This document shows, piece after piece, positions 45,701 to 58,976 of a stretch of DNA of 64,000 bases. Location: contig NC_089430.1 of assembly GCF_026210795.1 (NCBI RefSeq), forward strand, positions 1,240,001-1,304,000, in the 5' to 3' direction. The notes under the pieces are model-generated. The model had not been told where the DNA came from and did not search any database. It saw nothing but the letters and a program-made list of their open reading frames with translations. A program made the translations under genes and the position numbers. Every line of letters begins with the position of its first letter. The stretch's first letter is position 1. Source of the DNA: Rhizophagus irregularis. Taxonomy: Eukaryota; Glomeromycota; Glomeromycetes; Glomerales; Glomeraceae.

Positions 45701-48662
45701 TTAAAATTTTGTGCTAATTGTCTTGCAGTATTAAAGAATATTTCAATTCTTTTGTTATCTTTATTGTAAAGCATAAGAAGAAATTTACAATTATCAAATT
45801 GAGATATTTTTCTATAATTATAAAAATGATATTAGATATTATTTTTTTCTTAAATATCTTATTTTAAGTTACAAAAATTATTCAAATTCTTACTTAAAGT
45901 CATAGACTTGAGGAATGCGAAATGATGTACCGTATTGATTAAGTAAAATTGGAGATGGGGTATCTACTTTTAATGATGTTTCATAAATCGTTAATTGCAG
46001 TTGATCTGGTTGAAGCTCTTCGATATCATATTCAATCGTGAAAGATTCTTCATTTTCTGAAAAAAATTATATTAAAACCTGATTCGCTAAAAAATTTATT
46101 TAAACAAAATAAACACAATAACAGGCATAAACAATTTACTTTTTACATTTAATAGATATAATCGCATGGAACTACAAAAATGAATAAAATCGTAATAATT
46201 AGTTAATATAAATAAGGGGCAATTATAAAAGAGAACTTAACTCACCCGCCATCTTTATATTTAGTTTCTATTTCATTACATATTTGTCCAAACATATTTT
46301 TCTCAATTATTTTCTTTTCTTCTTCGTATTCTCGCTTTAATTTATTTACTTGATTGTTTTTCCATTTATGATACTCCTCAATAAAAATATTTATAATATT
46401 TTCTCTAATTTCTTCATATCCTTCAAATAATTCATATTCCATGAGTTCATCAATAAATTCTTCATCTGACATTTTACTGGTCATTTGTTCTGCCTTATAA
46501 ATATTCGAAGTTTTAAAAACATTAAAAATACTCCAATTATTTTGTGTATATTTTTCAAGCAATTTGTTTAAGTCAGATTCAATATCAGTGAACATATTAT
46601 AAAAGGTTTCTATTGCGAATTTTTTCGTTTCATCTGTTTCATCTGTATCATCATCATCTTCTGATTCATTTGTTTTCAATATTTTATTAATAACGATGCA
46701 TGATAAATTATATTTTGTTTTCATTTTTTCCCAATTTTCTGAGTCAATTTTAATCATTTTTTTAATTTGATATTCTATTCCAGGATACCTCGTTCGAATT
46801 CTTTCGAGGTCTACATAATCAAATATATATTTAAATATTGTTTTTCAAAGATTGTAATGATTGACATTATATTTACCCGTATCGCTAATGTTTGTTCGTG
46901 ATAGACAATTATCCCGAATAATATATTTATCAAAAATACTATATATATATATCATACATAGAAATTTATTTAATGATAACATAAATACATATATAAATTT
47001 TAAAGCAAATATTAATTCATATACGCACCTTTCAAAATCATGTAGTTTTATTATTGCCATTTTTTGAATGATTTCGATATCTTTAACGGTAGAAATTGCG
47101 TCATACAGTGGAGTTAAAGATTCTTCCATTCCTAATCCGTGTTTAATAAACAATTCTAGTGCATATATATCCATCTTATTACGATCAATACGTAAATATC
47201 GACCTTGCAGTTTTGTTTTAAGATGATTTGGAAATTTTTCTACAGAAACTCGCGCAAGGACAATCTTTGAATGCCTAATTCCCTTTATCAATTGTCGAGT
47301 GACGAATGATTGATTTGTAGTAGATTCAACAACTAAAAATAAAATGGATATTTTTAACATTTATTAATAATGCAAGCTCAACTTAAGTCAATTTAAAGCG
47401 TACCTATTGGATATAACGGGATGTCACCTTCATTTTGATTATTAATTTCGGTCTTAATGTTATTTGGCAAATTCACCTTCATAAGATAAAATTATTATAT
47501 AAATTATTGTTGACTTTTAAGTTATATAAGATATTTATTTTAAAAAAAAATAAAACCTTAAAGCCGTTATCAATATTAAAATCTTCCTTTTCTTCTTGAC
47601 TTCTTTTTACTGTAAACTCGTAATCTAAATCATCTGAATCATCTGAATCATCTGTATCATCAATTTTGCCTAAGTTTAAGCCTTTCAAATCTTCATCGCT
47701 CATTAAACAGATCTGATGATCGGTGAGTTTTGTTAAATATCTGATTAAAAATTCAAATGAGTAATTAATTATAAAAACCCTAAATTTTCAACTCAAAAAG
47801 AAAGAATCAGCACCTATGTAAATTAACCATATTCCTTTTAATCTGGAAAGGAGTAATTAAATAATTTTCATAGCATCCAATTTCAGGCCAATGAATAATT
47901 AAACCAAAATTAGAATTCACTTTTAAAAAGTAAATTCCTGGAAGTAGCAAGTTGGAAGTTGTGAGCAATTTATACCTGTAAGAAAAAATTTAGATTAACT
48001 ATTTTTCGTATATAATAATATTATTACAACGAAAGAAATTTTATATTTACAATTGTTGATCAATTATATTTTTATTCAACAAGAGTTTTGCGATCAAAAT
48101 GCGATTTCCATAACATCCAATAAGACGAAATGAGATTGAATTTAATTCCGAGTAATTAATTTCAGAAATAGATTTGAAACTTGATTGGACCATATCATTG
48201 CATAGCTTCCCTAAATATTCCTTGGAAATAATTATCTTGTCCACTTTAAGATATTAAACATAATGAAAATTAATGTTGCTTTACAGAATGTTCCAGTAAT
48301 TTGACCTTAACTAAATTTACCAATTCCGCTTGATTCAATATCATTACATAAATCCAACAATCGGTACAATCCATTAATACAATTAGCTAAGTCGCTTGAA
48401 TCTTCAGTCGTCAAGTCATCCGTATCCTCTTGAACCTCTAAAGAAAGAGTTACAAATAATTAAAGAAAGTACAAATTTGTCATTCGGATAAATTGCACAC
48501 CACATGATTATTGCTTATTTCATTAAGCAAGAAAATATTGAACTTAAAAGCATACAAATAAATAAATAAAATATTTTATGCACCATTAGAATCGTTAGAA
48601 ACTTGTTCAAAATCACAATTTTGCATGATGCGTTGCGAAAATTTTAAATATTCTAGAGACAT
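39780..48662 (-). CDS. Giant GTPase with zinc-binding region and VWA domain
   Basis: I could join 33 exons (first 48584-48662, last 39780-40008) with every phase closing, giving 2,115 residues. Residues ~570-900 are WD/propeller-like. The GTPase domain has P-loop GEQSCGKS (about 1102-1109), RCTEGVW, DFEG (about 1150-1153) and IIIKDV, as in GB1/VLIG-type large GTPases. Residues ~1467-1810 hold many CxxxC/HxxxC groups (LCGKTC, HLCQSK, CPNKC, CPIQC), zinc-binding in an NF-X1-like way. The VWA domain (about 1890-2100) has an intact metal site, DYSSS, then a conserved SDRECGTP. All introns are GT-AG except 43880-43959, which needs a GC donor (AAG|GCATGT). No stop or shift is seen. The same architecture exists in other fungi (from memory). 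Role unknown; membrane remodelling or defence would be by analogy with animal large GTPases only. Confidence 0.9.
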
Positions 48663-51132
48663 CCTTTTTTATATGTAAATATTTGGAAATATTTGGAATT
48701 TTGTTTTTGGAAACAATCGGCTAAATAATTTGCCGATATATTATTAATTCACAAACATGCATGTGACAATCAGATTTTATATAAGGGATCGCTAGCCATA
48801 TAAGAATACCAATAATCTAATATTGATGAAAAATTCTGGTTTAAAACTTGCAGTTGTATTTACTTTAAAACTGTTGTAATGTGCAACAAGTACGAAGTTG
48901 CATTGTTATATTCAAATTAAATTATGACGATATCTCTTTGCTATGCTAACGTAAAGAAATACATGTGTATGTTTTCCGATATGTAAATTTATTCTTAATT
49001 GAATAAATAAGAAGATAATATATTAATCACTTTATTCCTTAACAATTACATCTTAATTTTAGGTTCTATATATACTTTATTTATACAAATGTGCCTTCTT
49101 TATGCACAATTAATTCATGATTCATTTAAAATTAAAATATTTACAAAAAATACAGACACACAAAATGATTAAGCAATAGAATCTAGGATTAGACACAGAC
49201 ATATATATATATATATATTGAGCCACACGGAAAACTTGAACATTTGCTAATTAAAGTTTAATCAATTGATAAACTGTGTAACCAGTAAACAGATTAAGAT
49301 GTTAGCTGCGTACTTTAAATTTATTATTTTCTGAGCTTATCTGTTATTAATCTTAAGGTCTTTAAAAAATGAAACAAAATTGACTCCGAACCGACTTCAA
49401 CGAGCCGGATCGTTCAAATTGAAATTAAAGGTGGTTATTTAAATTTTTTTAGTCGACCAACTTCAGAATAAACGAACCGATCCCACCTCCAAACCGATCA
49501 ATTTGCGATCAAAAGCTCAACGATCAGTTATACTATTGTGTTTGCATAATATCCATATAAAATGGATGGTTATTGTCGAATGAAAAATAATATTTTTGTT
49601 AAAGAATCATTTTTAGTTCACTAGATAATAATCGTAAATTCGTAAACGGTAGCTATAGAACCCATGTAATAGATCCGATTGCTACTCATTTTGTCAAAGA
49701 GATTTCTTGTAACCTAGCTTTCGCATGGAGATTGTAGGAAATTTTACGCTTAATTCGTATTGTACCAAAGATATATACATTTATACTCAAAATTTTATGA
49801 ATTATGAATACAAACATTATTATTTATTATACTAATAATTAAAATTGTTAAATTCTTATTAGTGACACTAATAATTAACTTAATAACGGGAATTGTTAAG
49901 ATCATATTTAGTATGGGCATTTCATTTTTTTACCTTAGTTTTTACCTACTATGATTTTTTTTTTGAATCTAATCAACTCAATAAAGAATTGTACGAAGAA
50001 AATTGTATTATCCTAAAAGTTATTCCAGGGTATATTCAAGAATTTAATAGAAGTATAGAAAACTTAAATCGTATGGTTTGTTGTAATGAACTTTTCACAT
50101 ATTGTTATTTTGGCAACGCATAATTAAGCGATAAAATAATTTTGAAGCGACTGCTGAAACTTTCTGACCAATCAAAATCAGGAGTTTTGCGTTCAAGGTC
50201 AGGTGTATTTTTTATATATTAATATATATGGGTTTAAAATTTGTGCGCACCTGCGCATGTGTGCACTCCATGGATATATTATATATAAAAGTCAAAATGA
50301 CATTCTAAACCCTTCATGGCTCATTAAGTAAAGTTGTAGAATGGGCAAAAATACGCATAGCAAATAAATTTTAAGGCTCCATAGTATGTACGTAAGAGTT
50401 GCAGCATGAATATTTAAAAAAATCGGGATTTTACTAAAGTCATGTGATAATTAATGATCGACAAATTTACTATATAAAAATTACCAAAAATGGAGGGTGC
50501 GCACATGCGCGGGTGTGCACAAATTTTATTTCCTTAATATATATAATGATGAAAACTATTTTCATATATTGAGATTAGAATGTATTCATAAATCATTTCA
50601 TAATAACAAGAGTTCATGTATAATATTTATATACACTATTTTATATAATTTTAATAGACCCAACATGGATTTTATGTAAATGTGTAAAATATGTATATGT
50701 AGATTTTTTTACTTAAAATTTAAACATATTTCATATAGTTTTAAATAAATATTATTTAATATTATAAATTAATAAATTGTAAATTCAGTTTAATATTTTA
50801 TAGTTAAACTGTTTTAAAATTAAGTTAATGGGTATAATGATTCTAAATTATAATAAATAATTTTGAAGTTTGAATTCATAAGTTTAAACAAAATACCTAA
50901 GTTAATATCAAAAATTTTTGCATGATTTTATTTTTTTATTTTATTTTCCAATTTTGTACTTATTTTGAACATTTTACATGTAATGCAAAAATTATAACCT
51001 AATGATGCTGTGCTACATAGAATTTAGGTTTGTTGTAGCATGTGATACAAATTTGTTGATCAAAAGGCGGTGGTACATGAAACTCCGTTCTGAAACCCTT
51101 CTTTCCAACAAAATTAAAAGAAATATTTTGTT
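48663..51132. other. Divergent intergenic region between GTPase and kinase genes
   Basis: The two genes point away from each other over 2.5 kb, so both promoters lie here; no defined elements are recognised. An (AT)n microsatellite lies near 49201-49220. The 76-codon frame at 49893-50123 (KELYEENCIILKVIPGYIQ) starts only at a TTG and has no partner exons; it may be a relic. A MITE lies at 50230-50533. Confidence 0.5.
50230..50533. mobile_element. 304-bp MITE with GC-rich inverted ends
   Basis: The left end AAAATTTGTGCGCACCTGCG...CATGTGTGCAC faces AAAATTTGTGCACACCCGCG...CATGTGCGCAC read from the right. TTAATATATAT occurs directly outside both ends (50219-50229, 50534-50544) and may be an 11-bp target duplication, though its AT composition weakens this. 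The interior is non-coding. Confidence 0.7.
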
Positions 51133-53443
51133 ATGTCTGTTATACGAGAGGAACTAATTAATGTGGCAATTAGTAGAGCGATTGCATTAATAGATTATAA
51201 TATTCATAATGATATAGACAAACAACATGAATTTATACAACAAACGGTCCTTGCTGATAAATCTTTTACAAATGATGAAAAAAATGAAGCAATAAGAAGA
51301 ATAATTAAAATTGTTGATAAAAATAAAGTTCTTTTTAATAAAGGGACAAGAAGAATTTGTGAAAATTGTAACCAAGAATGTTTAGCCATATCATATTGTG
51401 AATATTGTGTTCGAAATTATTTAAAATTAAATTTTTTAAATTGGACATCTGGAAATAATGATATTGATAATTTAATACAAAAATGTCAAATGGAAACAAT
51501 TGAACCAGAAAAAATAATTGAATGGATTCCATATGATAATTTGCAAAATATTAAATATCTAACAAAAGGTGGATTCTCGGAAATTTACACAGCAGTTTGG
51601 AATGGTGGAAGATATGATGAATTGGATACTATGAAGCAGCAATTAACAAGATTGGGAAATCAAAGAGTAATACTTAAAAGATTAGAAAATGTTGAAAGTG
51701 CAGATCAAAGTTGGTTTGAAGAGGTTTGTAACCTAATGAATCAGTAATTGATAATTATCTTATTAGTGATAAATTAATTAATAATTCTTTTTTTTTTTAT
51801 AGGCAAAATCACATTTAACTATAAGCAATAAACATCCAAATATTGTCCGATGTTATGGCTTAACACAAGATCCATCAAATGAAAATTACATGCTTGTAAT
51901 AGATATAATGGATTTAAATTTAAGAGAATATTTACAGAAAAACTATAATCAACTTACATGGAAAAGAAAAATTCAATTCGCTTATTACATAACTACTGCA
52001 CTCAATGAAGTTCATGATGAAAATGCAATCCATAGAGATTTACATTCTGGTAATATATTATTCAAAGAAATTAATCAAAGATTCTTTATTAGTGATCTTG
52101 GATTTTGTGGTCCTGCAGACAAATCATCAAAAAGTATATATGGAAATCTTCCTTATATAGCACCTGAGGTTATTGCTGGAAAAGAATATACTTTTAAATC
52201 TGATATTTACAGTATTGCAATGCTTATGTGGGAAATTTCATCTGGAAAACCACCTTTTAATAATTATGAGCATGATTATTATCTTGCAATGAATATAATT
52301 AATGGTATAAGACCAAGAATAGTATCAGGAACTCCTTTAGAATACAAAAATTTAATGAAACAATGTTGGGAGGCTGATCCATTGAAAAGACCTGACATTG
52401 AAACACTTCGGAAAAAAATAAAAGAAATTTATAAAAAATATCTGAATATGCCAAATGAATTAGAAGAAAATAACAATTTAAAAATAAATGAAACAGATAG
52501 CTTAGAAGAATCAAAAGAAACAAGCAGCATATTATTTACAAGTAGCAAACTTCATAATTTTGAAAATTTTCCTGAACCAAGGAATGCAACAGAAGGTATG
52601 TTATCACATATTAGATACTAATTCAATTACTAATAATTAATATAATATATTTTATTTTTTATTTTTATTTAAAAAACAACAGAAGAACAAGAAGGTATAA
52701 ATTGAACCATTTTTTATACCAAATTTATTTACAGGTTGTTAACTATTTTTATAAATTTTTAGCATTTCATAGCAAATCTTATGATGAATTTTATATCCCT
52801 AATAGCAGTAAGTATTTATTAAATTTGAATTTACAATAAATTTTTTATAGTAGAGCTTTTTAATTAATTTTATTTTTGATTTTTTAGTTAATGATTTTGC
52901 CAAATCAAGTAGTAGTAAGAATAACAGTATGTCAAAAAAAATAAGCAGTATTTTTAAAGGTAATTATTAAATTTATTTTATAAATTACATATTAGCGAAA
53001 GAATATTAATTATATATTCAAAAATTTATTGTAGTTAATAGTAAAAAATTTTCCAAAATGTTTAAAAAATTGCAAATAAAAAATGGTGAGTAAAATATTT
53101 AATATAACATACTAATCATGTTTTATTAAGTACGATTTATTTAATTATTTATTTAGATTCTCGAGAAGATTATAATAATAAAGAAACAATGAAGCATCAT
53201 TCTTGTATTGATGGTATGGTAAAATTTGCTTTTATATAAATAACATAACAGATAATAATGATTTATGTTCTTATTTTATAGATGAAGATGAAGTACATAA
53301 TAATCCAAATCTTCATTCAGAAGAACAAGATGAATTAGAAATTCCTGATGGTAAAGAAAAATTTTCTAAATGATGATATTTTAGATATTATTTATTCTTT
53401 AAATCTAATTTGTTGATTTTTTTTTAATTTTTTAGATATTTAG
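51133..53443 (+). CDS. Cys-rich TKL-like protein kinase with mini-exon tail
   Basis: Nine exons: 51133-51723, 51803-52595, 52683-52694, 52763-52807, 52888-52959, 53035-53085, 53157-53213, 53282-53350, 53436-53443; 565 residues. The N-terminus (1-75) is helical, then CENC...CEYC (76-92) and WIPYDNLQNIKYLTKGG. Kinase signatures are KGGFSEIYTAVW (145-156), RVILKRL (Lys182), HRDLHSGN (Asp276), SDLGF (Asp295) in place of DFG, APEV, and KSDIYS with the subdomain IX Asp. All key residues are present, so it is probably active. The tail carries ENFPEPRNATE, then Ser/Lys-rich and acidic segments encoded by seven tiny exons; intron 1 is phase 0 and all seven later introns are phase 1. Skipping any mini-exon keeps the frame. 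If intron 2 is retained, the protein ends at 52621. Confidence 0.88.
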
Positions 53444-55142
53444 ATACGAATTATATAAAATATTTTATGATTGATATTAAAAGTATTCTTTACTACTCTA
53501 GTCTTAGTGTTTAAAATAATTCAAAAAAATAAAAAAATATAAAGTTATCTTACAAAAGCTTCTTAGTTTGTAATTTTAAATAATTCATTTCATATTTATG
53601 TTATAAATTATTCAATTATTATATAAATTATCAAGTTTTGTTTTATAATTAACTATTAATTATGTAATCAAATTAAGATTTAAGTGGATTTATGTTTATA
53701 AAACCAAAGTAATGAGAATGAAGCGTATAAACCCACGTCTTAAATACAGTCATCACATTATCGGCATAATTAATTATTTACTATAAACTACATCATCAAA
53801 AATTCACAGATGTAGTATAAACTATAAGTGGTTAGAATAAATATTTTAGACGTACTATATAATCATTAATCTTTTCGATACAACTTTTTATATTTAGTAC
53901 ATCTTTTTAATGGACGATCATATCAGGATAAAGTTTGAAAGCGTTCTCAAAAAATTACCTCCAAGAGTATAAGAGAACAAGATTATCAGTTTTACCAACA
54001 ATTAAGCAACTATATTAAATTATTTTCAATAAAATAATATTATCATAAAAATATTAAATATTCTAATTTTATTAATTTTATTTAACTTTTTACAATTTAA
54101 TGCAATAATTGTAAAAAAGAAGTATATTTATTTTTATAAAAAAAATTTAATTAAATCATATGAGTCATGTGCTAAATTATTTAAACTACCTAATAAATTC
54201 TATACAATCTATATTTAACGGAATATTACTGATAATACGAGGTTTTAAACAAAAATATTTGAATTAATATGGTTAAAAACCCATCTTTTTTTCTTCACCT
54301 TTTATAAGATAAAGTGTGTTGTATGAGGAACCTCTTTAACAAGTATTTAAGTGATAAAGGAGGTTCTTATAATACCAAGCACAGATTACGATTTCCAGCA
54401 AGGTTAATACTTAATATTGTAATCAACAAACCAACTTTAATAAGCAATTTAACATAATGAACGTAACTATTTATATAACAAGTTAAACCATTATTATTTG
54501 GTTACAAATCATCCAACTTACCAAGAAAGAATACCTGTGACGTCATAGTGAATAATAATTCCAATAACCACCTAAAGAAAAAAACTAACTTAAACAATCG
54601 TTATTGACAATAGGATAAACTTTAACTACCGAATTTTGTTTTTATTAAAGATAACATTTCATAATTAATGTACTAAAAAATCTTTTTACATTTTTTATTG
54701 TCAACTACAATTTTAAATTTCTTTAAATCATCGCAACATAAAGATACTAATTACAACAAAGTTATTAAGTATTCTCTGCAGGATCGTCAAAGTATTACCA
54801 CCCATTTACGTTAAATAAAAGTGACGATTAAAAAAAATACGTGTATCACGTTAAGGCTAATCTAAAATGATGAACAATTTTATTACAGTTGCGTACCTTA
54901 CTCGACGTTCTATAGTAAATCCTAATACTATCAAGACACTTAGGAAATAATCATTAAATAGAAAAACTTTTAACCCCTAAAACCCTGAAAAAACTTGCCT
55001 TCCTCCCTCCTCAATTTTAAGGCATATTTTTAATGTGATTAAGCGTCAAATTTAACCATGGGTCAATGAATTTTTTTTTAAAAATAGAAAAATTTAGTAT
55101 TATAATGTAATACTAAGTAAATTAAAGAAGTTTTTTGTTATT
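53444..55142. other. AT-rich intergenic stretch
   Basis: No gene recognised. A possible hairpin pairs GAGGAACCTC (54325-54334) with GAGGTTCTTAT (54360-54370). Otherwise plain AT-rich sequence. Confidence 0.5.
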
Positions 55143-55396
55143 GTCCGGAGCGAAGCGAAGGACTATATATGTTTACGCACTATGATGATCTATGGAAATA
55201 ACGTGTAAATTTTCAATCACGTGAGTTTCTCTGTCCAGGAATTCCAAGGCGTTATGCTGCTAATCAGCAGAAAATTACCGGAATTCCAAGGCGTTATGCT
55301 GCTAATCAGCAGAAAATTACCGGAATTCCAAGGCGTTATGCTGCTAATTAGTAGAATATCGCTACATCTTTTATTATTATACCTCGCTCCGGACTT
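55143..55396. mobile_element. Small element with GTCCGGAGCGA ends and 42-bp repeats
   Basis: GTCCGGAGCGAAGCGAAGG at the left faces CTCGCTCCGGAC at the right. Between them a 42-bp unit (GGAATTCCAAGGCGTTATGC...) is repeated three times, at 55238-55279, 55280-55321 and a diverging third from 55322. As 42 is 14 codons, a 70-residue frame with EFQGVMLLISRKLP repeats stays open, but I take it as fortuitous. Part of the left arm resembles 6970-7012. Confidence 0.65.
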
Positions 55397-58118
55397 ACAA
55401 CGGTTCCCGTTTCCTAGTAATAATATATATTAATTGACGATAAGATCGGCACTATATATAAACGTATTAATAAAATTTGGGGTAAATTTATTATGAATTT
55501 TTATCATTTTGGAATCTGAGCTGCGTATAAAGGTAAGTCATAAATATTAAAATACAATTATTGGTTTATTTTACTGCATAAGTACATATAACAATTAAGT
55601 ATTTTTTGACCAATTTTCAAAGATTTTCTTAAAATATAAAAGGTCCTATAAGCTCAAAAAATCAATTCTTCGAATTTATAATTATTTCTGTGCACAGTAG
55701 ATTCAGACTATTGGTAATTTTATTAAGTACCTTATCCCCAAAATCAATTATGCCGATCTTATCCGGATTGCCAATTAATGATTTGACGTTTGAGTATAGA
55801 ATGAATTCGGATTAATTTAAGGAATTGTGAAAAAATAATTACCAATAAAAATTGATTGATTTTTTAGAAAGTATTTTCGAAAAAAATTTTAATATTATGA
55901 AAATACTACAATAATTAAATGTATTAGAATCTATTCATTTCATTTTATTATTATTCTTTTGATACTCATTTTACTCGATAAATTATTAATTTAATTTAAA
56001 AACCATTTTGAATTAAAATCTTTATTCAAAAATCTTGAAAAAAAAAATTTTTTTTAAAAAAAATAACAATACGGTCTAAAAAAATAGATCGAAAAAAAAT
56101 AATATAAAAAAAAATCAGTCTTAAAAGACCGAAACAAATAGGGTTATTTAAAGCAATTTTTCAGTTTGGGTAAAAAAAAATTAAATCTAAACGGGAAATG
56201 AATGAGAAAAAGCAAATTTTTCGGTTTGAAAAAAAAAACTAAACCGAAAGAAGAAAAGGGAGAAAAAATTTTTTTCGGAAAAAAAGCCAAAAATATTTGA
56301 AAAAAAAATCGGACAAAAAAAAATTAAAAAAAAAAATTCCGATTAATGTAAAATTTTATTACTGTAACGAATATTTGGCATGTCACGATTGTCACGGGTT
56401 TTAATCTACTAAAAAAAGAATTTCATCTTAATCTTTTTTTTACATTAAAAATTAATTTGTCAATGAGTTAATTAAATACTTCATAACTTCATATATAGGT
56501 TGCGATTTGTATCAACAGACGCAAATAGCGGCTTCATTATATTTGTTATTGGTTATTTCTCCCACTTATAAGCATTTCTTACTGGCCATAAGATTTATAC
56601 CATCGAGATTTTGTCAAATAAATTTGCTTAATCATATTTATTCTTTCTAATGTGTTATAAATATAATGCATAGAGAAATTTGTGGCGCTGTTAATTTAAT
56701 ATACTGATATTTTTACTATTGATTAGTACTAAATTTCATATAAACTAAACTGAATAATTTATCATGCATAAAACCATATAGGTAAAATCCCAAAAATATT
56801 TTTTTATTAATAGCTTTAAGCAAGGCTTTTAATAAGCAAATTAATCTTCTAATCTAATTAAATTTATTTTTTCAGTTAAAGTATAAATAAAAAAATATTA
56901 TAAAATATGTAAGTCGTTGGTCATCCTATCACATATGAAATAAATATTGTCAGAAAAAATTTTTTGATCAAAACCTTTTAATATACAGTACTAAAGAAGA
57001 ATGCACCACGCCACCACCTTAGTTTTTTTTCAATATCGAATATGTTATTTATTGATAAATATATAATATTACATATAAATATTATTTTATATAATAAAAA
57101 AATTATAAAAAAATTAGCTAAAAAAATTTTTTATGCATAATTTATTTAAATTGTCTTTTTTTTTTAAAAAAAAAAAAGGAAATTTACGTCCATTTCATCT
57201 ATCAGTCAGATCATTCGATAATTTTTTCAAATTTTTTTTTTATTTTATAAAATAATTTTATTTCATAAAATAATTTTTTTTAAAAAAAAAGTTTGTGATT
57301 AATAAAAAATATATCCAAGAAATTTTTATATGCGATTATCAAAAATTATTTTTTCAGTTTTATAAAAAGCCATTTTTCCACTTCTTAAAATCGATCAGTC
57401 AGATAATTAGACCAATCAATAATTTTATTTAAATATAGCTATATAAATGTAATAAATGTAAAAACCAATTAAAGTTTTTTCCAGTTTGATAAGAACCGAA
57501 AAAAAAGGTATTTGAAAAAAAATAATTTATAAGAATAGAAAAAAGAAGCCCATTATGCTTTAACTGGATAGATTCGGCGATATGATCTGTTGTAGCTGAT
57601 CACATTAAGACAATTAAACTTTTTTATTAAACTTTATTAACCGGAAATCAGGATGTACGCAGGATCCAAATTTACTAACTATAATAAATACCAGGTGCAG
57701 AGTGCAGACATGTTTTCTTTTAAAATGGTTAATTTGGACAACTTTGTCTTGTTTATAATAAAAATATAAAATATTTTAGACGCACAAAAAAAATTTTCCT
57801 ATCATATATTAAATCATTGATAATGCAATATTCAATATTCAAACAATATTCTTAAAATAAAAAAAGATTTTAAATCACATGTTAAAAGAAAAATTAGGAA
57901 AGACATTTCTTTTTTTAGTTAAAAAAAAAAATTTATTGTATGATGATCTCTGCTACGTTCGAAGTTAAATTTAACACAGTGTAATACCTTAACCTTGAAA
58001 CAAAATCAAAATTTCTTTATTTGGGTCTGAAAATTAGTACTATTTTTTTTCAAAATTAAATCAATTTTGAATTTATTAAAGTTTCTTTAAATATAAAAAA
58101 AATAATTATTATTAATCT
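55397..58118. other. AT-rich intergenic stretch
   Basis: No gene is visible. 56030-56340 is A-rich with dispersed CGAAAAAAAA and CGGTTTGAAAAA. Long A and T runs dominate. Confidence 0.5.
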
Positions 58119-58121
58119 ACA

Positions 58122-58390
58122 TTTTAGTTTTATTGGCCAAAATTAACCATAATTTTCAGTGAATTTTTTTTTACCAGAATTAATGATAATTTTTAGTTAC
58201 TTTTTTGGGTTGAAAATCTAATTTAGAAGATGGTAATACAAAATTACATTTTTAGTTTTGTTGGCCAAAATTAACCATAATTTTTAGTGAATTTTTTTTA
58301 CCAGAAAAAATGATAATTTTTAATTACTTTTTTGGGTTAAAAACTAATTTGGAAAGCAGTAATACAAAATTACATTTTTAGTTTTATTGG
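58122..58390. repeat. ~127-bp tandem repeat, just over two units
   Basis: TTTTAGTTTTATTGGCCAAA...ACCATAATTTT...GATGGTAATACAAAATTACA recurs with a period of 126-128 bp (starts near 58122, 58250 and 58376). Non-coding. Confidence 0.85.
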
Positions 58391-58542
58391 CCAGTTATAT
58401 TACTTAAAATATTATATTAAACCTAATTTATAATTATTATAAATAAATAATTAATAATATAGTATAAGTAAATATTTATAAATTAAATCTTTTATAAATT
58501 AAAATTTAATAGTAAATCTTATTTCTAAAGATTAAAAAAAAA

Positions 58543-58976
58543 TGGGTATTGCTAAATATTACCAGTGGTAATCGTCACCACACCACTTAATTCTGGCCGA
58601 AAATTATAATTTTGGCCAGAGTTAAAAAACACATCATAAATTTTTTTTCAAAAATTTCAATTTAAATAATAAATGTGTAAAACAAACCTGAGTAGATACT
58701 AATCACACTAAGATTTTGAAAATTTGACTAAAAAAAATCTTTTTTAAAACAAAAAATTGTATTTTGCTTATAAAATCAAACTTTGCTATTTTGTTCAAAA
58801 ACTATCTAAACAACAGCCTTTATAATCTAAGGCAAACTTGTTCTACCTATAAATTTACATATAATAATGATATTTATATTATAATTAGAATAATATCTTA
58901 GTCAAAAATTTTTGAAAATTCAAAAAATATTTTACATGTAATGATGATCACCACTGGTGATATTTAGCAATACCCA
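58543..58976. mobile_element. 434-bp foldback MITE
   Basis: Left TGGGTATTGCTAAATATTAC, CAGTGGTAATC; right read backwards TGGGTATTGCTAAATATCAC, CAGTGGTGATC. The interior is non-coding and includes TTCTGGCCGAAAATTATAAT with its own inverse. The ends are related to those of the MITE at 30881 (ATTGCTAAACATCGCCTGG). A-runs flank both ends, so the target duplication cannot be read. Confidence 0.75.

Noticed and set aside
46845-47360. 171-codon minus-strand frame as an independent gene
   Set aside because: It is exon 7, a stop-free intron and exon 8 of the large GTPase gene read through.
49893-50123. Possible 76-residue protein
   Set aside because: No ATG start, no partner exons or splice borders found; perhaps a relic.
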